Shown here: one piece after another, positions 24,080 to 33,781 of the stretch | How the letters are laid out: each line of letters opens with the position of its first letter | Position numbering within the stretch: the first letter of the stretch is position 1 | NCBI GenBank assembly: GCA_963169635.1 | Contig: CAUJDL010000041.1 | Location: 1 to 64,000 of the forward strand | Length of the DNA: 64,000 nucleotides | Direction: 5' to 3' | Source: Bacteroidota bacterium | GTDB taxonomy: Bacteria > Bacteroidota > Bacteroidia > Chitinophagales > Chitinophagaceae | Notes under the pieces: model-generated | What the model was told of the DNA's origin: nothing | The model's database searches: none | The model's input: the letters and a program-made list of their open reading frames with translations, nothing else | Made by a program: the position numbers and the translations under genes

Positions 24080-26932
24080 ATGAGTAAAAATTTAGATAAT
24101 ACAGCAAATACTATTGATGTTTTTGGAGCTAGAGAACATAATTTAAAAAACATAGACCTCTCTATACCTAAAAATAAAATGGTAGTATTTACAGGTGTAA
24201 GTGGTAGTGGAAAAAGCTCTTTAGCATTTGATACAATTTATAATGAAGGGCAACGCAGATATATGGAAAGCTTTAGTGCTTATGCAAGACAGTTTTTAGG
24301 CGATATGGAGCGGCCAGATGTAGATAAAATTACTGGGCTTTCTCCTGTAATTTCTATTGAACAAAAAACTACTAACAAAAACCCAAGAAGCACTGTTGGC
24401 ACAGTAACAGAAATTTACGATTTTTTACGATTGCTTTATGCAAGAATTGGTGAAGCATACAGCTATCATACAGGAAAAAAAATGGTTAAGTTTAGTGAAG
24501 AAGAAATTGTAGAAGCCATCTTTCAAAAATTTAATAATGAAAAAATAATTTTATTAGCTCCTTTAGTTCGTGGAAGAAAAGGACATTATAGAGAACTGTT
24601 TGAAGAAACCAGAAAAAAAGGATTTTTAAAAGTTAGAATTGATGGAGAAATAAAAGACTTAACACCCAAACTTCAAGTAGATAGATATAAAGTACATGAT
24701 ATTGAAGTAGTAGTAGATAGACTTGCCTTAACAAATGATATAAAAGTAAGACTTAGCCAAAGTGTGCAACAAACTTTAAAAATTGGTAAGGGTTTAATGT
24801 TTGTTGTAACAGCACAAGCAAATGCTACACCTGTAATTTTTAGTAAACAATTAATGTGTGTAGATACAGGTTTATCTTACGAAGAACCATCGCCAAATGC
24901 ATTTTCTTTTAACTCGCCTTATGGTGCATGTGTTACTTGTAAAGGTTTAGGATTTGTTTATACAATAGATATTCAAGAAATATTGCCAGATAAATCTAAG
25001 TCTGTAAACGAAGGTGGTATTGCACCTTTAGGAGAAGAGAGAGAAGCAAGTGTATTTAAACAAGTGGTGGCTTTTGCCAAAAAATATGCTATAAGCTTAA
25101 CTACACCTATTGAAAAATTAAGTAAAGAACATTTAGACTTATTACTCTTTGGCGATAAAAATATTACTGCCGATTTTGAGCTTAACTTAAATGATGAAAA
25201 TATTCCTGATGCTTATACAGGTAGCTACGAAGGAATAATTCCTATGCTTAAAAGATGGTTTATGTCATCTAATAGTTCAGACTTTTTAAAGTCGTGGGTA
25301 GAGAAGTTTACAACACAATGTGTTTGTAATAACTGCCATGGAACTAGATTAAAAAAAGAAAGTATTTGGTTTAAGATAAATGAAAAAAATATTAGTGAGC
25401 TATGCTCTTTAAACTTAGATAAATTAATGCTTTGGTTTACTAATATTGAAGAAAGATTAAGCCATAAACAAAACCAAATAGCTAAAGATATTTTAAAAGA
25501 AATAAGAGAAAGATTACAGTTTTTATTAGATGTTGGTTTATCTTATTTATCGCTTAACAGAAGTAGTAAATCTTTAAGTGGTGGCGAAAGTCAGCGAATA
25601 AGATTAGCTACACAAATTGGTAGTCAACTACAAGGTATTACCTATATTTTAGATGAGCCAAGTATTGGCTTACACCAAAGAGATAATCATAAACTAATTA
25701 ATGCACTAAAAAATTTAAGAGATATTGGCAATAATATTTTAGTGGTAGAGCATGATAAAGATATTATGCTTGCAAGTGATTTTTTAGTTGATATAGGCCC
25801 CAAAGCAGGAAAGTTTGGAGGAAAAATTGTAGCCAGTGGTAGCCCAAAAGAAGTTTTAAAATCTAACACAGAAACTGCACAATATTTATCGGGCAAAAAA
25901 AATATTGAAATACCTAATGAAAGAAGAAAAGGTAATAATAAGTTTATTGAATTGGTGGGTGCAAAAGGAAATAATTTAAAAAATGTTTCTATAAAATTTC
26001 CTTTAGGAAAATTAATTGTAGTAACAGGTGTAAGTGGTAGTGGAAAAAGTACATTAATAAATGAAACACTTTATCCTTTGCTTAGTAAATATTGCTATAA
26101 TAGTAAAGCTGCTCCTCAAACATATTCAAGTATTAATGGTTTAGAGCATATAGATAAAGTAATAGAAATAGATCAAAGCCCAATTGGTAGAACGCCAAGA
26201 AGCAACCCTGCTACTTATTGTGGATTTTTTACAGATATAAGAACACTTTTTGCTAATATACCTGAAGCAAAAATTAGAGGATATAATGCTGGCAGATTTT
26301 CATTTAATGTAAAAACAGGAAGATGCGATGTTTGTGAAGGTGGTGGAATGAAAGTTATTGAAATGAATTTTTTACCAGATGTATATGTACTCTGCGAAAA
26401 ATGTAATGGCAAACGCTATAACAGAGAAACTTTAGAAATTAGGTATAAAGGAAAATCTATTAGCGATGTACTAAACATGTCGGTAGATGAAGCTTGTGAA
26501 TTTTTTAGTGCTATCCCTTGGCTATATAGAAAAATTAAAGTTTTACAAGAAGTAGGTTTGGGATATATTACTTTAGGACAAAGTGCTGTAACACTCAGTG
26601 GTGGAGAAGCACAACGTATAAAACTATCTACAGAATTAGGCAAAAGAGATACAGGAAAAACATTTTATATTTTAGATGAACCTACAACAGGTTTGCACTT
26701 TCAGGATATAAAAATGTTAATGGATGTTTTAAATAAAATAACAGATAGGGGTAATACTGTTTTAATTATAGAGCATAATATGGATGTAATAAAAATGGCT
26801 GATCATATAATAGATTTAGGTCCTGAAGGAGGTGATGGTGGAGGAAAAATTTTATTTGAAGGCACGCCAGAAGAAATGATAAAAATTTCATCTAACCACA
26901 CAGCAAAATATTTACAAATAGAAATGCAATAA
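24080..26932 (+). CDS. uvrA: Excinuclease ABC subunit A
   Basis: 950 residues from the ATG at 24080; the ORF track adds five residues from a TTG. It has two ABC ATPase halves: Walker A GVSGSGKSS and GVSGSGKST, ABC signatures LSGGESQRI and LSGGEAQRI, Walker B ITYILDEPS and FYILDEPT. Zinc sites are visible as CVTCKGLG with CNNCHG, and CDVCEGGG with CEKCNGKR. The UvrB-binding and insertion regions follow the first Walker A. It finds bulky lesions and loads UvrB in nucleotide excision repair. Normal length. Confidence 0.98.
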   Translation: MSKNLDNTANTIDVFGAREHNLKNIDLSIPKNKMVVFTGVSGSGKSSLAFDTIYNEGQRRYMESFSAYARQFLGDMERPDVDKITGLSPVISIEQKTTNKNPRSTVGTVTEIYDFLRLLYARIGEAYSYHTGKKMVKFSEEEIVEAIFQKFNNEKIILLAPLVRGRKGHYRELFEETRKKGFLKVRIDGEIKDLTPKLQVDRYKVHDIEVVVDRLALTNDIKVRLSQSVQQTLKIGKGLMFVVTAQANATPVIFSKQLMCVDTGLSYEEPSPNAFSFNSPYGACVTCKGLGFVYTIDIQEILPDKSKSVNEGGIAPLGEEREASVFKQVVAFAKKYAISLTTPIEKLSKEHLDLLLFGDKNITADFELNLNDENIPDAYTGSYEGIIPMLKRWFMSSNSSDFLKSWVEKFTTQCVCNNCHGTRLKKESIWFKINEKNISELCSLNLDKLMLWFTNIEERLSHKQNQIAKDILKEIRERLQFLLDVGLSYLSLNRSSKSLSGGESQRIRLATQIGSQLQGITYILDEPSIGLHQRDNHKLINALKNLRDIGNNILVVEHDKDIMLASDFLVDIGPKAGKFGGKIVASGSPKEVLKSNTETAQYLSGKKNIEIPNERRKGNNKFIELVGAKGNNLKNVSIKFPLGKLIVVTGVSGSGKSTLINETLYPLLSKYCYNSKAAPQTYSSINGLEHIDKVIEIDQSPIGRTPRSNPATYCGFFTDIRTLFANIPEAKIRGYNAGRFSFNVKTGRCDVCEGGGMKVIEMNFLPDVYVLCEKCNGKRYNRETLEIRYKGKSISDVLNMSVDEACEFFSAIPWLYRKIKVLQEVGLGYITLGQSAVTLSGGEAQRIKLSTELGKRDTGKTFYILDEPTTGLHFQDIKMLMDVLNKITDRGNTVLIIEHNMDVIKMADHIIDLGPEGGDGGGKILFEGTPEEMIKISSNHTAKYLQIEMQ

Positions 26933-26935
26933 GTA

Positions 26936-27667
26936 TTATTTTTTCTCTAATAACCACCAAAGTTTTTTTCGTGGCTTAACTTTGTAATTACTTTTTATAT
27001 AGGTTTTAATATGTGTCATTGCTTCATCATGGCTATCTGTAAAAAGCACTAATTTTAAATCATCGGCATTAATAGTTTTTTGTTCTTTCATATCTTCTAT
27101 ATAATCTATTAATGGCTGATAATATTTTTTTCCAAATAACACTAGCGGAAAATCATTAATTGTTTTGGTTTGTATAAGCGTTAGCGTTTCAAAAAATTCA
27201 TCCATTGTACCAAAGCCACCTGGTAAAATTATAAATGCATAAGAGTATTTTACCAACACTACTTTTCTTGTAAAAAAATGATTAAATGTAAAACCCTTGT
27301 GTAAGTATGGATTTTCTTTTTGCTCAAAAGGCAATTTTATATTGCAACCAACACTATTACCTCCATTTTCAAAAGCACCTCTATTTGCAGCTTCCATAAT
27401 ACCTGGTCCACCGCCTGTAAGTGTTGTAAAACCCATGGTAGCTATACGTTTGCCAAATTCTCTGGCAGCAATATAATATTCATTATCTTCTTTAAATCTT
27501 GCACTACCAAATACAGTAATACAAGGACCCACAAAATGTAGAGAACGAAATGCTTTGATAAATTCTATAAAAATTTTAAAACCCCAAATTAATTCATTTA
27601 CTCTTGGCTTAGGGCCATCTAAATAATAATGTGTAGCTGTTGGTATTATTCTTTCTTTATTTTTCAT
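26936..27667 (-). CDS. LOG family protein (TIGR00730)
   Basis: 243 residues. Motifs GGGPGIMEAANRGAFENGG and PGGFGTMDEFFETLT are the PGGxGTxxE signature of the LOG family, whose members hydrolyse nucleoside monophosphates to free base and ribose 5-phosphate (cytokinin-activating in plants; nucleotide turnover in bacteria). The name lysine decarboxylase often attached to it is not supported. The ORF track starts at a TTG; ATG at 27667 (MKNKERIIPTATHYY) is preferred. Convergent with uvrA, 3 bases apart. Confidence 0.9.
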   Translation of the reverse strand: MKNKERIIPTATHYYLDGPKPRVNELIWGFKIFIEFIKAFRSLHFVGPCITVFGSARFKEDNEYYIAAREFGKRIATMGFTTLTGGGPGIMEAANRGAFENGGNSVGCNIKLPFEQKENPYLHKGFTFNHFFTRKVVLVKYSYAFIILPGGFGTMDEFFETLTLIQTKTINDFPLVLFGKKYYQPLIDYIEDMKEQKTINADDLKLVLFTDSHDEAMTHIKTYIKSNYKVKPRKKLWWLLEKK

Positions 27668-27749
27668 TGTACTAAGGTACAAAAACGAAAAATGATTTTT
27701 TGAAAGTAGTAGTAATGTTTAACGCTTTATTATTGTAAAACTATATTGA

Positions 27750-28007
27750 TTAATTTTCTGCTGTACCTTCTTCTTGCATAATATGTTTTTCTTTCTTCCA
27801 CCAATAAAATCCTATAAAGCCCATAATAATTAAAGGTATCATCATTAAATAAACAATAGCACTATTTAATGCACTTGCTGGACCTTCGCCTAATTGTTCT
27901 GCTGTTTTAGTACATACAGAGCATTGTGCACTTACTTGATTAGAAAAGATAATTATGCAGATTATAAAAGCAATTAAATATTTTTGTTTAGTCATCATTT
28001 TCATCAT
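27750..28007 (-). CDS. Small exported membrane protein with CxxC
   Basis: 85 residues: a signal-like helix (LIAFIICIIIFSNQVSAQ), then CSVCTKTAEQLG, then a second helix (AIVYLMMIPLIIMGFIGFYWW) and a charged tail. The CxxC lies on the periplasmic side just after the likely cleavage site, which suggests a redox or metal-binding role; that is inference. I recognise the style from Chitinophagaceae genomes but not a named family. A perfect -7 box (28012-28019) sits 4 bases from the first ATG, so either the transcript is leaderless or the start is one of the later Met codons. Confidence 0.65.
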   Translation of the reverse strand: MMKMMTKQKYLIAFIICIIIFSNQVSAQCSVCTKTAEQLGEGPASALNSAIVYLMMIPLIIMGFIGFYWWKKEKHIMQEEGTAEN

Positions 28008-28011
28008 TGCA

Positions 28012-28019
28012 CAAAGATA
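28012..28019 (-). promoter_or_regulatory. -7 box of the small CxxC membrane protein gene
   Basis: CAAAGATA on the plus strand gives TATCTTTG on the minus strand, matching TAnnTTTG, only 4 bases from the ATG. Confidence 0.45.
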
Positions 28020-28079
28020 GTTATAACAACTTTGTATTAATCTAAGTTATACTACCAATTTTTATTAAACTACTTTTTT

Positions 28080-29309
28080 ATGAATAAAGATTTTTCGTTT
28101 TCAGGAATTAGCTCTGTAGCATTACACACTACTCCTAAAGACTATGATACTTATGCTCATTTAACACCTATATATGCTACCTCTACATTTATTTTTAATT
28201 CTGCTCAAGAAGGCATGCAACGCTTTGAAGGAGATAATAAAGAAAAAATTTATTCTCGTTGGGGAAACCCAACTTTTAAAGCTGCAGAAGATACTATTGC
28301 TGCATTAGAAGCTTTTGGTTTAAAAGATAATGATGGAAATAATTTGCAACTAAAAGCTTTATTACATGCAAGTGGACAAGCAGCAATGACAACATTATTT
28401 TTAAGTAATTTAAAAGCAGGCGATGCAGTTTTATCTCATTACTCTTTATATGGAGGTACTTATGAATTAATGTATAAAGTACTTACACAAATGGGTGTAC
28501 AAATAATTATTGCAGACTTAAGAGATTTGAATTTGGTAGAAAAAACTATTAAAGAAAATAAAAACATTCAACTAATACATATAGAAACACCTGCCAACCC
28601 TACTATACAATGTATAGATATTGAAGCTGTAACATTAATAGCAAAACAACATCAAAAAATTGTTTCGGTAGATAACACTTTTGCTTCTCCATATTTACAA
28701 CAACCTTTTAAGTTTGGAGTAGATTATGTTTTGCACAGCACCACCAAATTTTTAAATGGTCATGGTACTGCTATAGGTGGTGTATTAGTAGGAAAAAATA
28801 TTGAACAGATGAAAACAAAAGTATGGAAATGGCATTCTTTATTGGGTGGCAATGCAAATGCTTTTGATGCTTTTTTATTAAGTAATGGATTAAAAACACT
28901 TGAGCTAAGAATGGAAAGACATTGTAATAATGCTATGCAAGTAGCAAAATTTTTACAACAACATAATACTGTTGCTCATGTAAATTATAATGGTTTAAAA
29001 GAACATCCAGATTTTTTGGTAAGTGAAAAACAAATGAAACACCCCGGTGCTGTAATGAGTTTTGAATTAAAAGGAGGATTAAATGCTGGAAAAAATTTTA
29101 TTGATAATTTAAAAATGTGTACAAGAGCTGTTTCATTAGGTACAATAGATACATTAGTTTCTCATCCTGCAAGTATGACACATTTTAGTGTGCCAAAAGA
29201 AGAAAAAATAAAATATGGTATTACAGATGGATTAATTAGAATAAGTGTAGGAATAGAAAATGTTGAAGATATATTACAAGATTTAGCTCAGGCTATGGAG
29301 CATTTATAA
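28080..29309 (+). CDS. Trans-sulfuration-type PLP enzyme
   Basis: 409 residues of the Cys/Met metabolism PLP family (methionine gamma-lyase, cystathionine gamma-synthase and relatives). Visible motifs: YSRWGNPTFKAAEDTIAALE, the phosphate-binding ASGQAAM, VDNTFASPYLQQP with the PLP-contacting Asp, and the Schiff-base Lys in HSTTKFLNGHG at about residue 223. It acts on sulfur amino acids in the cytoplasm, but lyase and synthase specificities cannot be separated by eye. Its last 6 bases overlap the convergent rnhB. Confidence 0.9.
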   Translation: MNKDFSFSGISSVALHTTPKDYDTYAHLTPIYATSTFIFNSAQEGMQRFEGDNKEKIYSRWGNPTFKAAEDTIAALEAFGLKDNDGNNLQLKALLHASGQAAMTTLFLSNLKAGDAVLSHYSLYGGTYELMYKVLTQMGVQIIIADLRDLNLVEKTIKENKNIQLIHIETPANPTIQCIDIEAVTLIAKQHQKIVSVDNTFASPYLQQPFKFGVDYVLHSTTKFLNGHGTAIGGVLVGKNIEQMKTKVWKWHSLLGGNANAFDAFLLSNGLKTLELRMERHCNNAMQVAKFLQQHNTVAHVNYNGLKEHPDFLVSEKQMKHPGAVMSFELKGGLNAGKNFIDNLKMCTRAVSLGTIDTLVSHPASMTHFSVPKEEKIKYGITDGLIRISVGIENVEDILQDLAQAMEHL

Positions 29310-29900
29310 AAGTTTTATTTGAGTAGGTATAATATTAAAACTCTTTCTATGATACTTGCTTAAGCCATATTTTTCTATGGCATTTCTGTGCGATAATGTG
29401 CCATAGCCTTTATTTTTACTCCATGCATAAACAGGGTATTCTTCATGCAGTTTTTGAATATATTCATCTCTGTAAGTTTTAGCTAAAATACTTGCTGCTG
29501 CAATAGAAGCAAATTTTCCATCGCCTTTAATAATACATTGATGAGGTATATTTTTATAAGCAACAAATCTGTTGCCATCAATTAAAAGTAATTGAGGTTG
29601 TATTTTTAATTGCTCAATAGCAATATGCATTGCTTTAAAACTTGCTTTTAAAATATTTATTTGGTCTATTTCATCATTATCAACTTTAGCAACAGCAAAA
29701 GCTAAAGCATGTTGTTCTATATAATTTTTTAATATTACCCTTTGCGATTCTTTTACTTGTTTACTATCATTTAATAATGGATGAAAAAAGTTTTTAGGTA
29801 AAATTACAGCAGCAGCAAAAACTGGTCCTGCGTAGCAGCCTCTGCCAGCTTCATCACAACCTGCTTCTATCAATTTTTTCTGAAAAAAACTTTGCAACAT
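29304..29900 (-). CDS. rnhB: Ribonuclease HII
   Basis: 198 residues from ATG at 29900; the ORF track adds five residues from a TTG. The catalytic acidic residues are in IEAGCDEAGRG (Asp-Glu), in LLIDGNR, and in a later acidic position; KGDGKFASIAAASILAKTYRD is the conserved basic/SIAAASI segment. It removes ribonucleotides from DNA and RNA-DNA hybrids using Mg or Mn. It overlaps the convergent PLP-enzyme gene by 6 bases. Confidence 0.95.
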   Translation of the reverse strand: MLQSFFQKKLIEAGCDEAGRGCYAGPVFAAAVILPKNFFHPLLNDSKQVKESQRVILKNYIEQHALAFAVAKVDNDEIDQINILKASFKAMHIAIEQLKIQPQLLLIDGNRFVAYKNIPHQCIIKGDGKFASIAAASILAKTYRDEYIQKLHEEYPVYAWSKNKGYGTLSHRNAIEKYGLSKYHRKSFNIIPTQIKLL

Positions 29901-29941
29901 ATTACAAAGATGCAATTAATACAGCATACTATTCTTAGGTG

Positions 29942-29949
29942 TACATTTG
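29942..29949 (+). promoter_or_regulatory. -7 box of the heme A synthase gene
   Basis: TACATTTG matches TAnnTTTG. It covers the TTG used by the ORF track at 29947, supporting translation from ATG 29977 instead. Confidence 0.5.
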
Positions 29950-29976
29950 CACAAAATATTTTTTAAACCAATAGAT

Positions 29977-31017
29977 ATGATAACAGCAGAAAGAAAAAAT
30001 AAAATTGTAGCCAATTGGATTTTTTTAGGTGTAGCCATGTTAATAATTCAGGTTTTATTAGGTGGTATTACAAGATTAACAGGAAGTGGTTTAAGCATTA
30101 CAGAATGGAAACCAATTATGGGTGCAATGCCACCATTAAATGAAACACAATGGTTACAAGCATTTGAGCAGTATAAGCAAATTGCACAGTATAAATATTT
30201 AAACAATCATTTTACTCTTGGCGATTTTAAACTTATCTTTTTTTGGGAGTGGTTTCATAGATTATGGGCAAGGCTAATTGGACTTGCATTTCTTTTTCCA
30301 TTTATTTATTTTATTTGGAAAGGATATTTTAAAAAATGGATGATAACCCCTCTGATTATTTTATTTTTATTAGGTGCATTGCAAGGTGCAATTGGTTGGA
30401 TAATGGTACAAAGTGGTTTAAACGATACTGATACTTATGTAAGCCACATCAGACTTTCTGTACATTTTGTGAGTGCTATGATACTTACAGGCTATGCTTT
30501 AATTGTTGGATTAAAATTAATCATTCCTAAAAATGATTTTATAAAAAATAGTTCTTTAAAAATTAGTATGATAGGTATCACTATTTTATTAGTTGTACAA
30601 CTTTTTTATGGAGCATTTATGGCTGGCTTAAAAGCTGCTGCATCAGCACCAACATGGCCTACCATTAATGGTTCATTTTTTCCTTATAAATATGGTAGTA
30701 TTTTGTACGATAGAATTACCATTCATTTTATACACAGAACATTAGCTTATATTCTTGTTATTGCTGTAATATTTTGGTGGCTGAAAGCAAAAAAAATTAA
30801 TAGCTCTTCTTTCTTTAATAAAATAAAAAACATACCACTTATTTTAGTGTTAATACAAACCAGCTTAGGAATATTAAGTGTATTAACTAGCCCAAAAATT
30901 GTTTTAGGCAGCTTTGGTATTTTTGAATGGTTTGCTGTACTACATCAGTTTATAGGTATGTTGCTTTTCTTATCTATGATTGCGGTGGTTTATGTTTTAT
31001 CGAGGAGTGAGAAGTAG
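29977..31017 (+). CDS. Heme A synthase, COX15/CtaA family
   Basis: 346 residues from ATG at 29977 (MITAERKNKIVANWIF). About eight membrane helices in two four-helix halves. The family signatures LLGGITRLTGSGLSITEWKP and WEWFHRLWARLIG are clear, as are the heme-ligating His in HIRLSVHF, IHFIHRTLAYI and VLHQFIGM. It oxidises heme O to heme A for cytochrome oxidase. The organism therefore has an aa3-type terminal oxidase and can respire oxygen. Length and start fit the longer COX15 type (type 2). Confidence 0.93.
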   Translation: MITAERKNKIVANWIFLGVAMLIIQVLLGGITRLTGSGLSITEWKPIMGAMPPLNETQWLQAFEQYKQIAQYKYLNNHFTLGDFKLIFFWEWFHRLWARLIGLAFLFPFIYFIWKGYFKKWMITPLIILFLLGALQGAIGWIMVQSGLNDTDTYVSHIRLSVHFVSAMILTGYALIVGLKLIIPKNDFIKNSSLKISMIGITILLVVQLFYGAFMAGLKAAASAPTWPTINGSFFPYKYGSILYDRITIHFIHRTLAYILVIAVIFWWLKAKKINSSSFFNKIKNIPLILVLIQTSLGILSVLTSPKIVLGSFGIFEWFAVLHQFIGMLLFLSMIAVVYVLSRSEK

Positions 31018-31040
31018 AAAAATTCTTGTGAAAGGTTTTA

Positions 31041-31072
31041 TTGGTATAAAAATTTTATTTTTAGTAAGTTTG
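31041..31072 (+). promoter_or_regulatory. Promoter of the restriction-modification operon
   Basis: TTG at 31041-31043, 21 bases, then TAAGTTTG at 31065-31072, a good Bacteroidota -33/-7 pair. The ATG of the first methyltransferase is 32 bases further on. Confidence 0.5.
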
Positions 31073-31104
31073 AAATATCTAAAATTATAATTTAAGAATA
31101 AACT

Positions 31105-32010
31105 ATGGTGGCAAAACCATTTTTAAAGTGGGCTGGAGGAAAAACTCAATTAATAAAAGAGATTGAAAAAATATTGCCTAGTAATATTATTAAGAAAAAC
31201 TTTACTTATATAGAGCCTTTTGTTGGTAGTGGTGCTGTTATGTTTTGGATGCTTAATAATTTTCCAAACATAAAAAAAGTAGTAATTAATGATATAAATG
31301 TTGATTTAATAAATACTTATAACATTATTGCCTTAAAACCTAAAGAAATAATATCTCTGCTTAAACAGTTAGAAAATGAGTTCTATTCTTTATTAAATAA
31401 TAATGATGCTAAAAAAAATTATTATTATGAAAAAAGAAACTTATATAATTTAAGAACAGAAAATAAAAGTACACAGGCTGCATTATTTATTTTTTTAAAT
31501 CGTACATGCTTTAATGGGTTGCATCGAGTAAATAAGAAAAATGAATTTAATGTTCCGATGGGTGATTATAAAAAGCCAATTATTTGTGATAGTGAAAATA
31601 TTATGGCTGTAAATAAAGTTCTTCAAAAAGTAGAAATTTTATGTGGCGACTTTGAACAAACATTAGAATACGCTGAGGAAAATACCTTGTTTTATTTTGA
31701 TCCTCCATACAAACCCCTAAGTTTAACATCTAGCTTTAACTCATACTCAAATAATGAGTTTAGTGATACTGAACAAATAAGACTTAATAAATTTTGTAAC
31801 AAATTAGATTGTTTAAATTATGATTGGATTTTGAGCAATTCTGATGTTAAAGGAAAAGATGTTAATGATAATTTCTTTGATGACTTATATGCTGATTTCA
31901 ATATTCAAAGGGTTGATGCAAGAAGAAACATTAATGCAAATCCAGAGAAAAGAGGTTTTTTAAAAGAGTTATTAATAAACAACTACCCCATTAACTTTAA
32001 TACAATATAA
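31105..32010 (+). CDS. DNA adenine methyltransferase, D12 class (Dam/DpnM-like)
   Basis: 301 residues. It opens with KPFLKWAGGKTQLI (AdoMet-binding motif I of the alpha class), has YIEPFVGSGAV, RTCFNGLHRVN and the catalytic LFYFDPPYKPL. This is the D12 type, as in Dam and DpnM, that usually makes N6-methyladenine in GATC. It is the first gene of a three-gene operon with a restriction nuclease and a second methyltransferase, so it is the duplex-DNA protecting methylase. GATC specificity is inferred from the system type. Confidence 0.92.
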   Translation: MVAKPFLKWAGGKTQLIKEIEKILPSNIIKKNFTYIEPFVGSGAVMFWMLNNFPNIKKVVINDINVDLINTYNIIALKPKEIISLLKQLENEFYSLLNNNDAKKNYYYEKRNLYNLRTENKSTQAALFIFLNRTCFNGLHRVNKKNEFNVPMGDYKKPIICDSENIMAVNKVLQKVEILCGDFEQTLEYAEENTLFYFDPPYKPLSLTSSFNSYSNNEFSDTEQIRLNKFCNKLDCLNYDWILSNSDVKGKDVNDNFFDDLYADFNIQRVDARRNINANPEKRGFLKELLINNYPINFNTI

Positions 32011-32017
32011 AAAAAGT

Positions 32018-32785
32018 ATGGCAAATAATGAATCTTGGGCTAAGATATTTAGTGATTATAATATATTAGATCACAATTTTGATGAATCTCCTTTTGAATT
32101 ATCGGCACAAAGTATAAAAATATCATGTCAAAACTTTACAGAAGTAAATCAAAGAGAAGTACGAGTTCTTTGTAAACAAGATACAAGAGAAGAAAGGCCA
32201 CAGGTTTTTATAGATAATGATTTGTTTCTTTTACCTATAAAAAATGGGATTTATAAAATAGTAAAAGGTGATGGTTATGTAGATATTCCTACAATTTCAA
32301 CTGATATTAAAGAGTATAATTCTAAACTTGATTTTAAACTTGATACATCAGAAATTGGTAATTCTGAAATGCAACATCTTGATTTTGCTTATGCATCTAG
32401 TTTAATAAGAACATTTATGAATGATGAAAGCTTAGTCTTAACTATAAGAGGACGTAAATACACACCACCTTTTAGCTTTAATGTTGGTAATCAAAAAATA
32501 GAAACCCAAAGTGTGCAAACTGAAGTTGATGCAGGATATGAGGGAAGAGATAAAATTGTATTAATTGAAGCAAAAAACTCCTCAACAAATAATACAATTA
32601 TTCGACAATTATTTTATCCCTACAAACAATGGAAATATCATACCCAAAAAGATGTATTTCTACTTTTCTTTGAAAAAAGAGGTGATGTTTTCAATATTTG
32701 GCAAAATGGTTTTACTGACGAATATAATTATAACAGTATTAAATTAATTAAAGCAGATAGATACAAAATAATTGGACAAAACTAA
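32018..32785 (+). CDS. Type II restriction endonuclease (PD-(D/E)xK)
   Basis: 255 residues, seven bases after the first methyltransferase and overlapping the start of the second by one base. The only catalytic-looking motif is TEVDAGYEG...VLIEAKNSS, a PD-(D/E)xK arrangement with Asp, then Glu-x-Lys about 14 residues later. The rest (IRQLFYPYKQWKYH, VFLLFFEKRGDVF) suits this fold. I do not recognise a named enzyme; the position between two adenine methylases, as in MboI-type loci, makes it the nuclease. Confidence 0.75.
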   Translation: MANNESWAKIFSDYNILDHNFDESPFELSAQSIKISCQNFTEVNQREVRVLCKQDTREERPQVFIDNDLFLLPIKNGIYKIVKGDGYVDIPTISTDIKEYNSKLDFKLDTSEIGNSEMQHLDFAYASSLIRTFMNDESLVLTIRGRKYTPPFSFNVGNQKIETQSVQTEVDAGYEGRDKIVLIEAKNSSTNNTIIRQLFYPYKQWKYHTQKDVFLLFFEKRGDVFNIWQNGFTDEYNYNSIKLIKADRYKIIGQN

Positions 32786-33669
32786 TGTCAATAAAAGCTT
32801 TCTTCAAATCAAATGACAAAAACTTCTATCTTCTTAAAGGAGATACAATGGAGATTTTACCTCAATTTGAACATAAGTTTGATATGGTTTTTGCAGATCC
32901 TCCATATTTTCTTTCTAATAATGGCTTATCAATTCAAAGTGGAAAAATTGTAAGTGTAAATAAAGGAGATTGGGATACATCTGAGGGATTTGAATTTATA
33001 AATAATTTTAATAGAAATTGGCTTGGGTTGGTAAAAAATAAAATGAAAGATGATGCTACAATTTGGATAAGTGGAACTATGCACAATATTTTTTCTATTG
33101 GTCAAATATTAATTGAATTAGGTTTTAAAATTTTAAATATAATTACTTGGGAAAAAACAAATCCACCTCCTAATTTTTCTTGCAGATATTTTACTCACTC
33201 AACAGAACAAATTATTTGGGCAAGAAAAAATGATCATACTCCTCATTATTTCAATTACGAATTAATGAAACAACTTAATGGCAATAAGCAATTGAAAGAT
33301 GTTTGGAAATTACCAGCAATTGCTCCTTGGGAAAAAAGTTGTGGAAAACATCCAACACAAAAGCCTCTTGCAGTTTTAACAAGAATAATTTTAGCTTCTA
33401 CAAAACCCAATGCTTGGATTTTAGATCCTTTTACTGGTAGCTCAACAACTGGCATTGCAGCCAATTTGTCTAATAGACGATTTTTGGGTATTGATAAAGA
33501 AGAAGCATTTTTAAACATTAGCAAAAACAGAAAACTAGAAATAGAAAATCCAAAAACTACAGCAACTTATAAACAAAAAATTAGTGGTTTTAACAATAAG
33601 AATGAACTTGAATTATTTTTAGTAGGTGAACCATCTACTAACTATACTACAGGTTTAAATATTTTATAA
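32785..33669 (+). CDS. DNA adenine methyltransferase, DpnA/MboC-like
   Basis: 294 residues of the beta class. The catalytic motif IV is FADPPYFLSNNG near the N-terminus and motif I comes late as LDPFTGSSTTGIAANLSNRRFLGID, the reversed order of this class. The stretch SGKIVSVNKGDWD resembles DpnA and the second methylases of MboI-type systems, which can modify single-stranded DNA. Its ATG shares a base with the stop codon of the nuclease gene (taATG), so translation is coupled. Confidence 0.9.
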   Translation: MSIKAFFKSNDKNFYLLKGDTMEILPQFEHKFDMVFADPPYFLSNNGLSIQSGKIVSVNKGDWDTSEGFEFINNFNRNWLGLVKNKMKDDATIWISGTMHNIFSIGQILIELGFKILNIITWEKTNPPPNFSCRYFTHSTEQIIWARKNDHTPHYFNYELMKQLNGNKQLKDVWKLPAIAPWEKSCGKHPTQKPLAVLTRIILASTKPNAWILDPFTGSSTTGIAANLSNRRFLGIDKEEAFLNISKNRKLEIENPKTTATYKQKISGFNNKNELELFLVGEPSTNYTTGLNIL

Positions 33670-33781
33670 CAGCATTTTCTTTTCTACAAAATTTATAAAA
33701 TATCAATTCCCCAATTTTTTACTTAATACTAAGCAGCAACTATTTTATTCATTTTGTCTTATCTTTCAGCAAATACCTGAA

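Noticed and set aside
31105-33669. Strong avoidance of GATC as proof of the restriction specificity
   Set aside because: GATC sites are visible elsewhere (for example near base 222 and 7989), so no avoidance argument can be made by eye.
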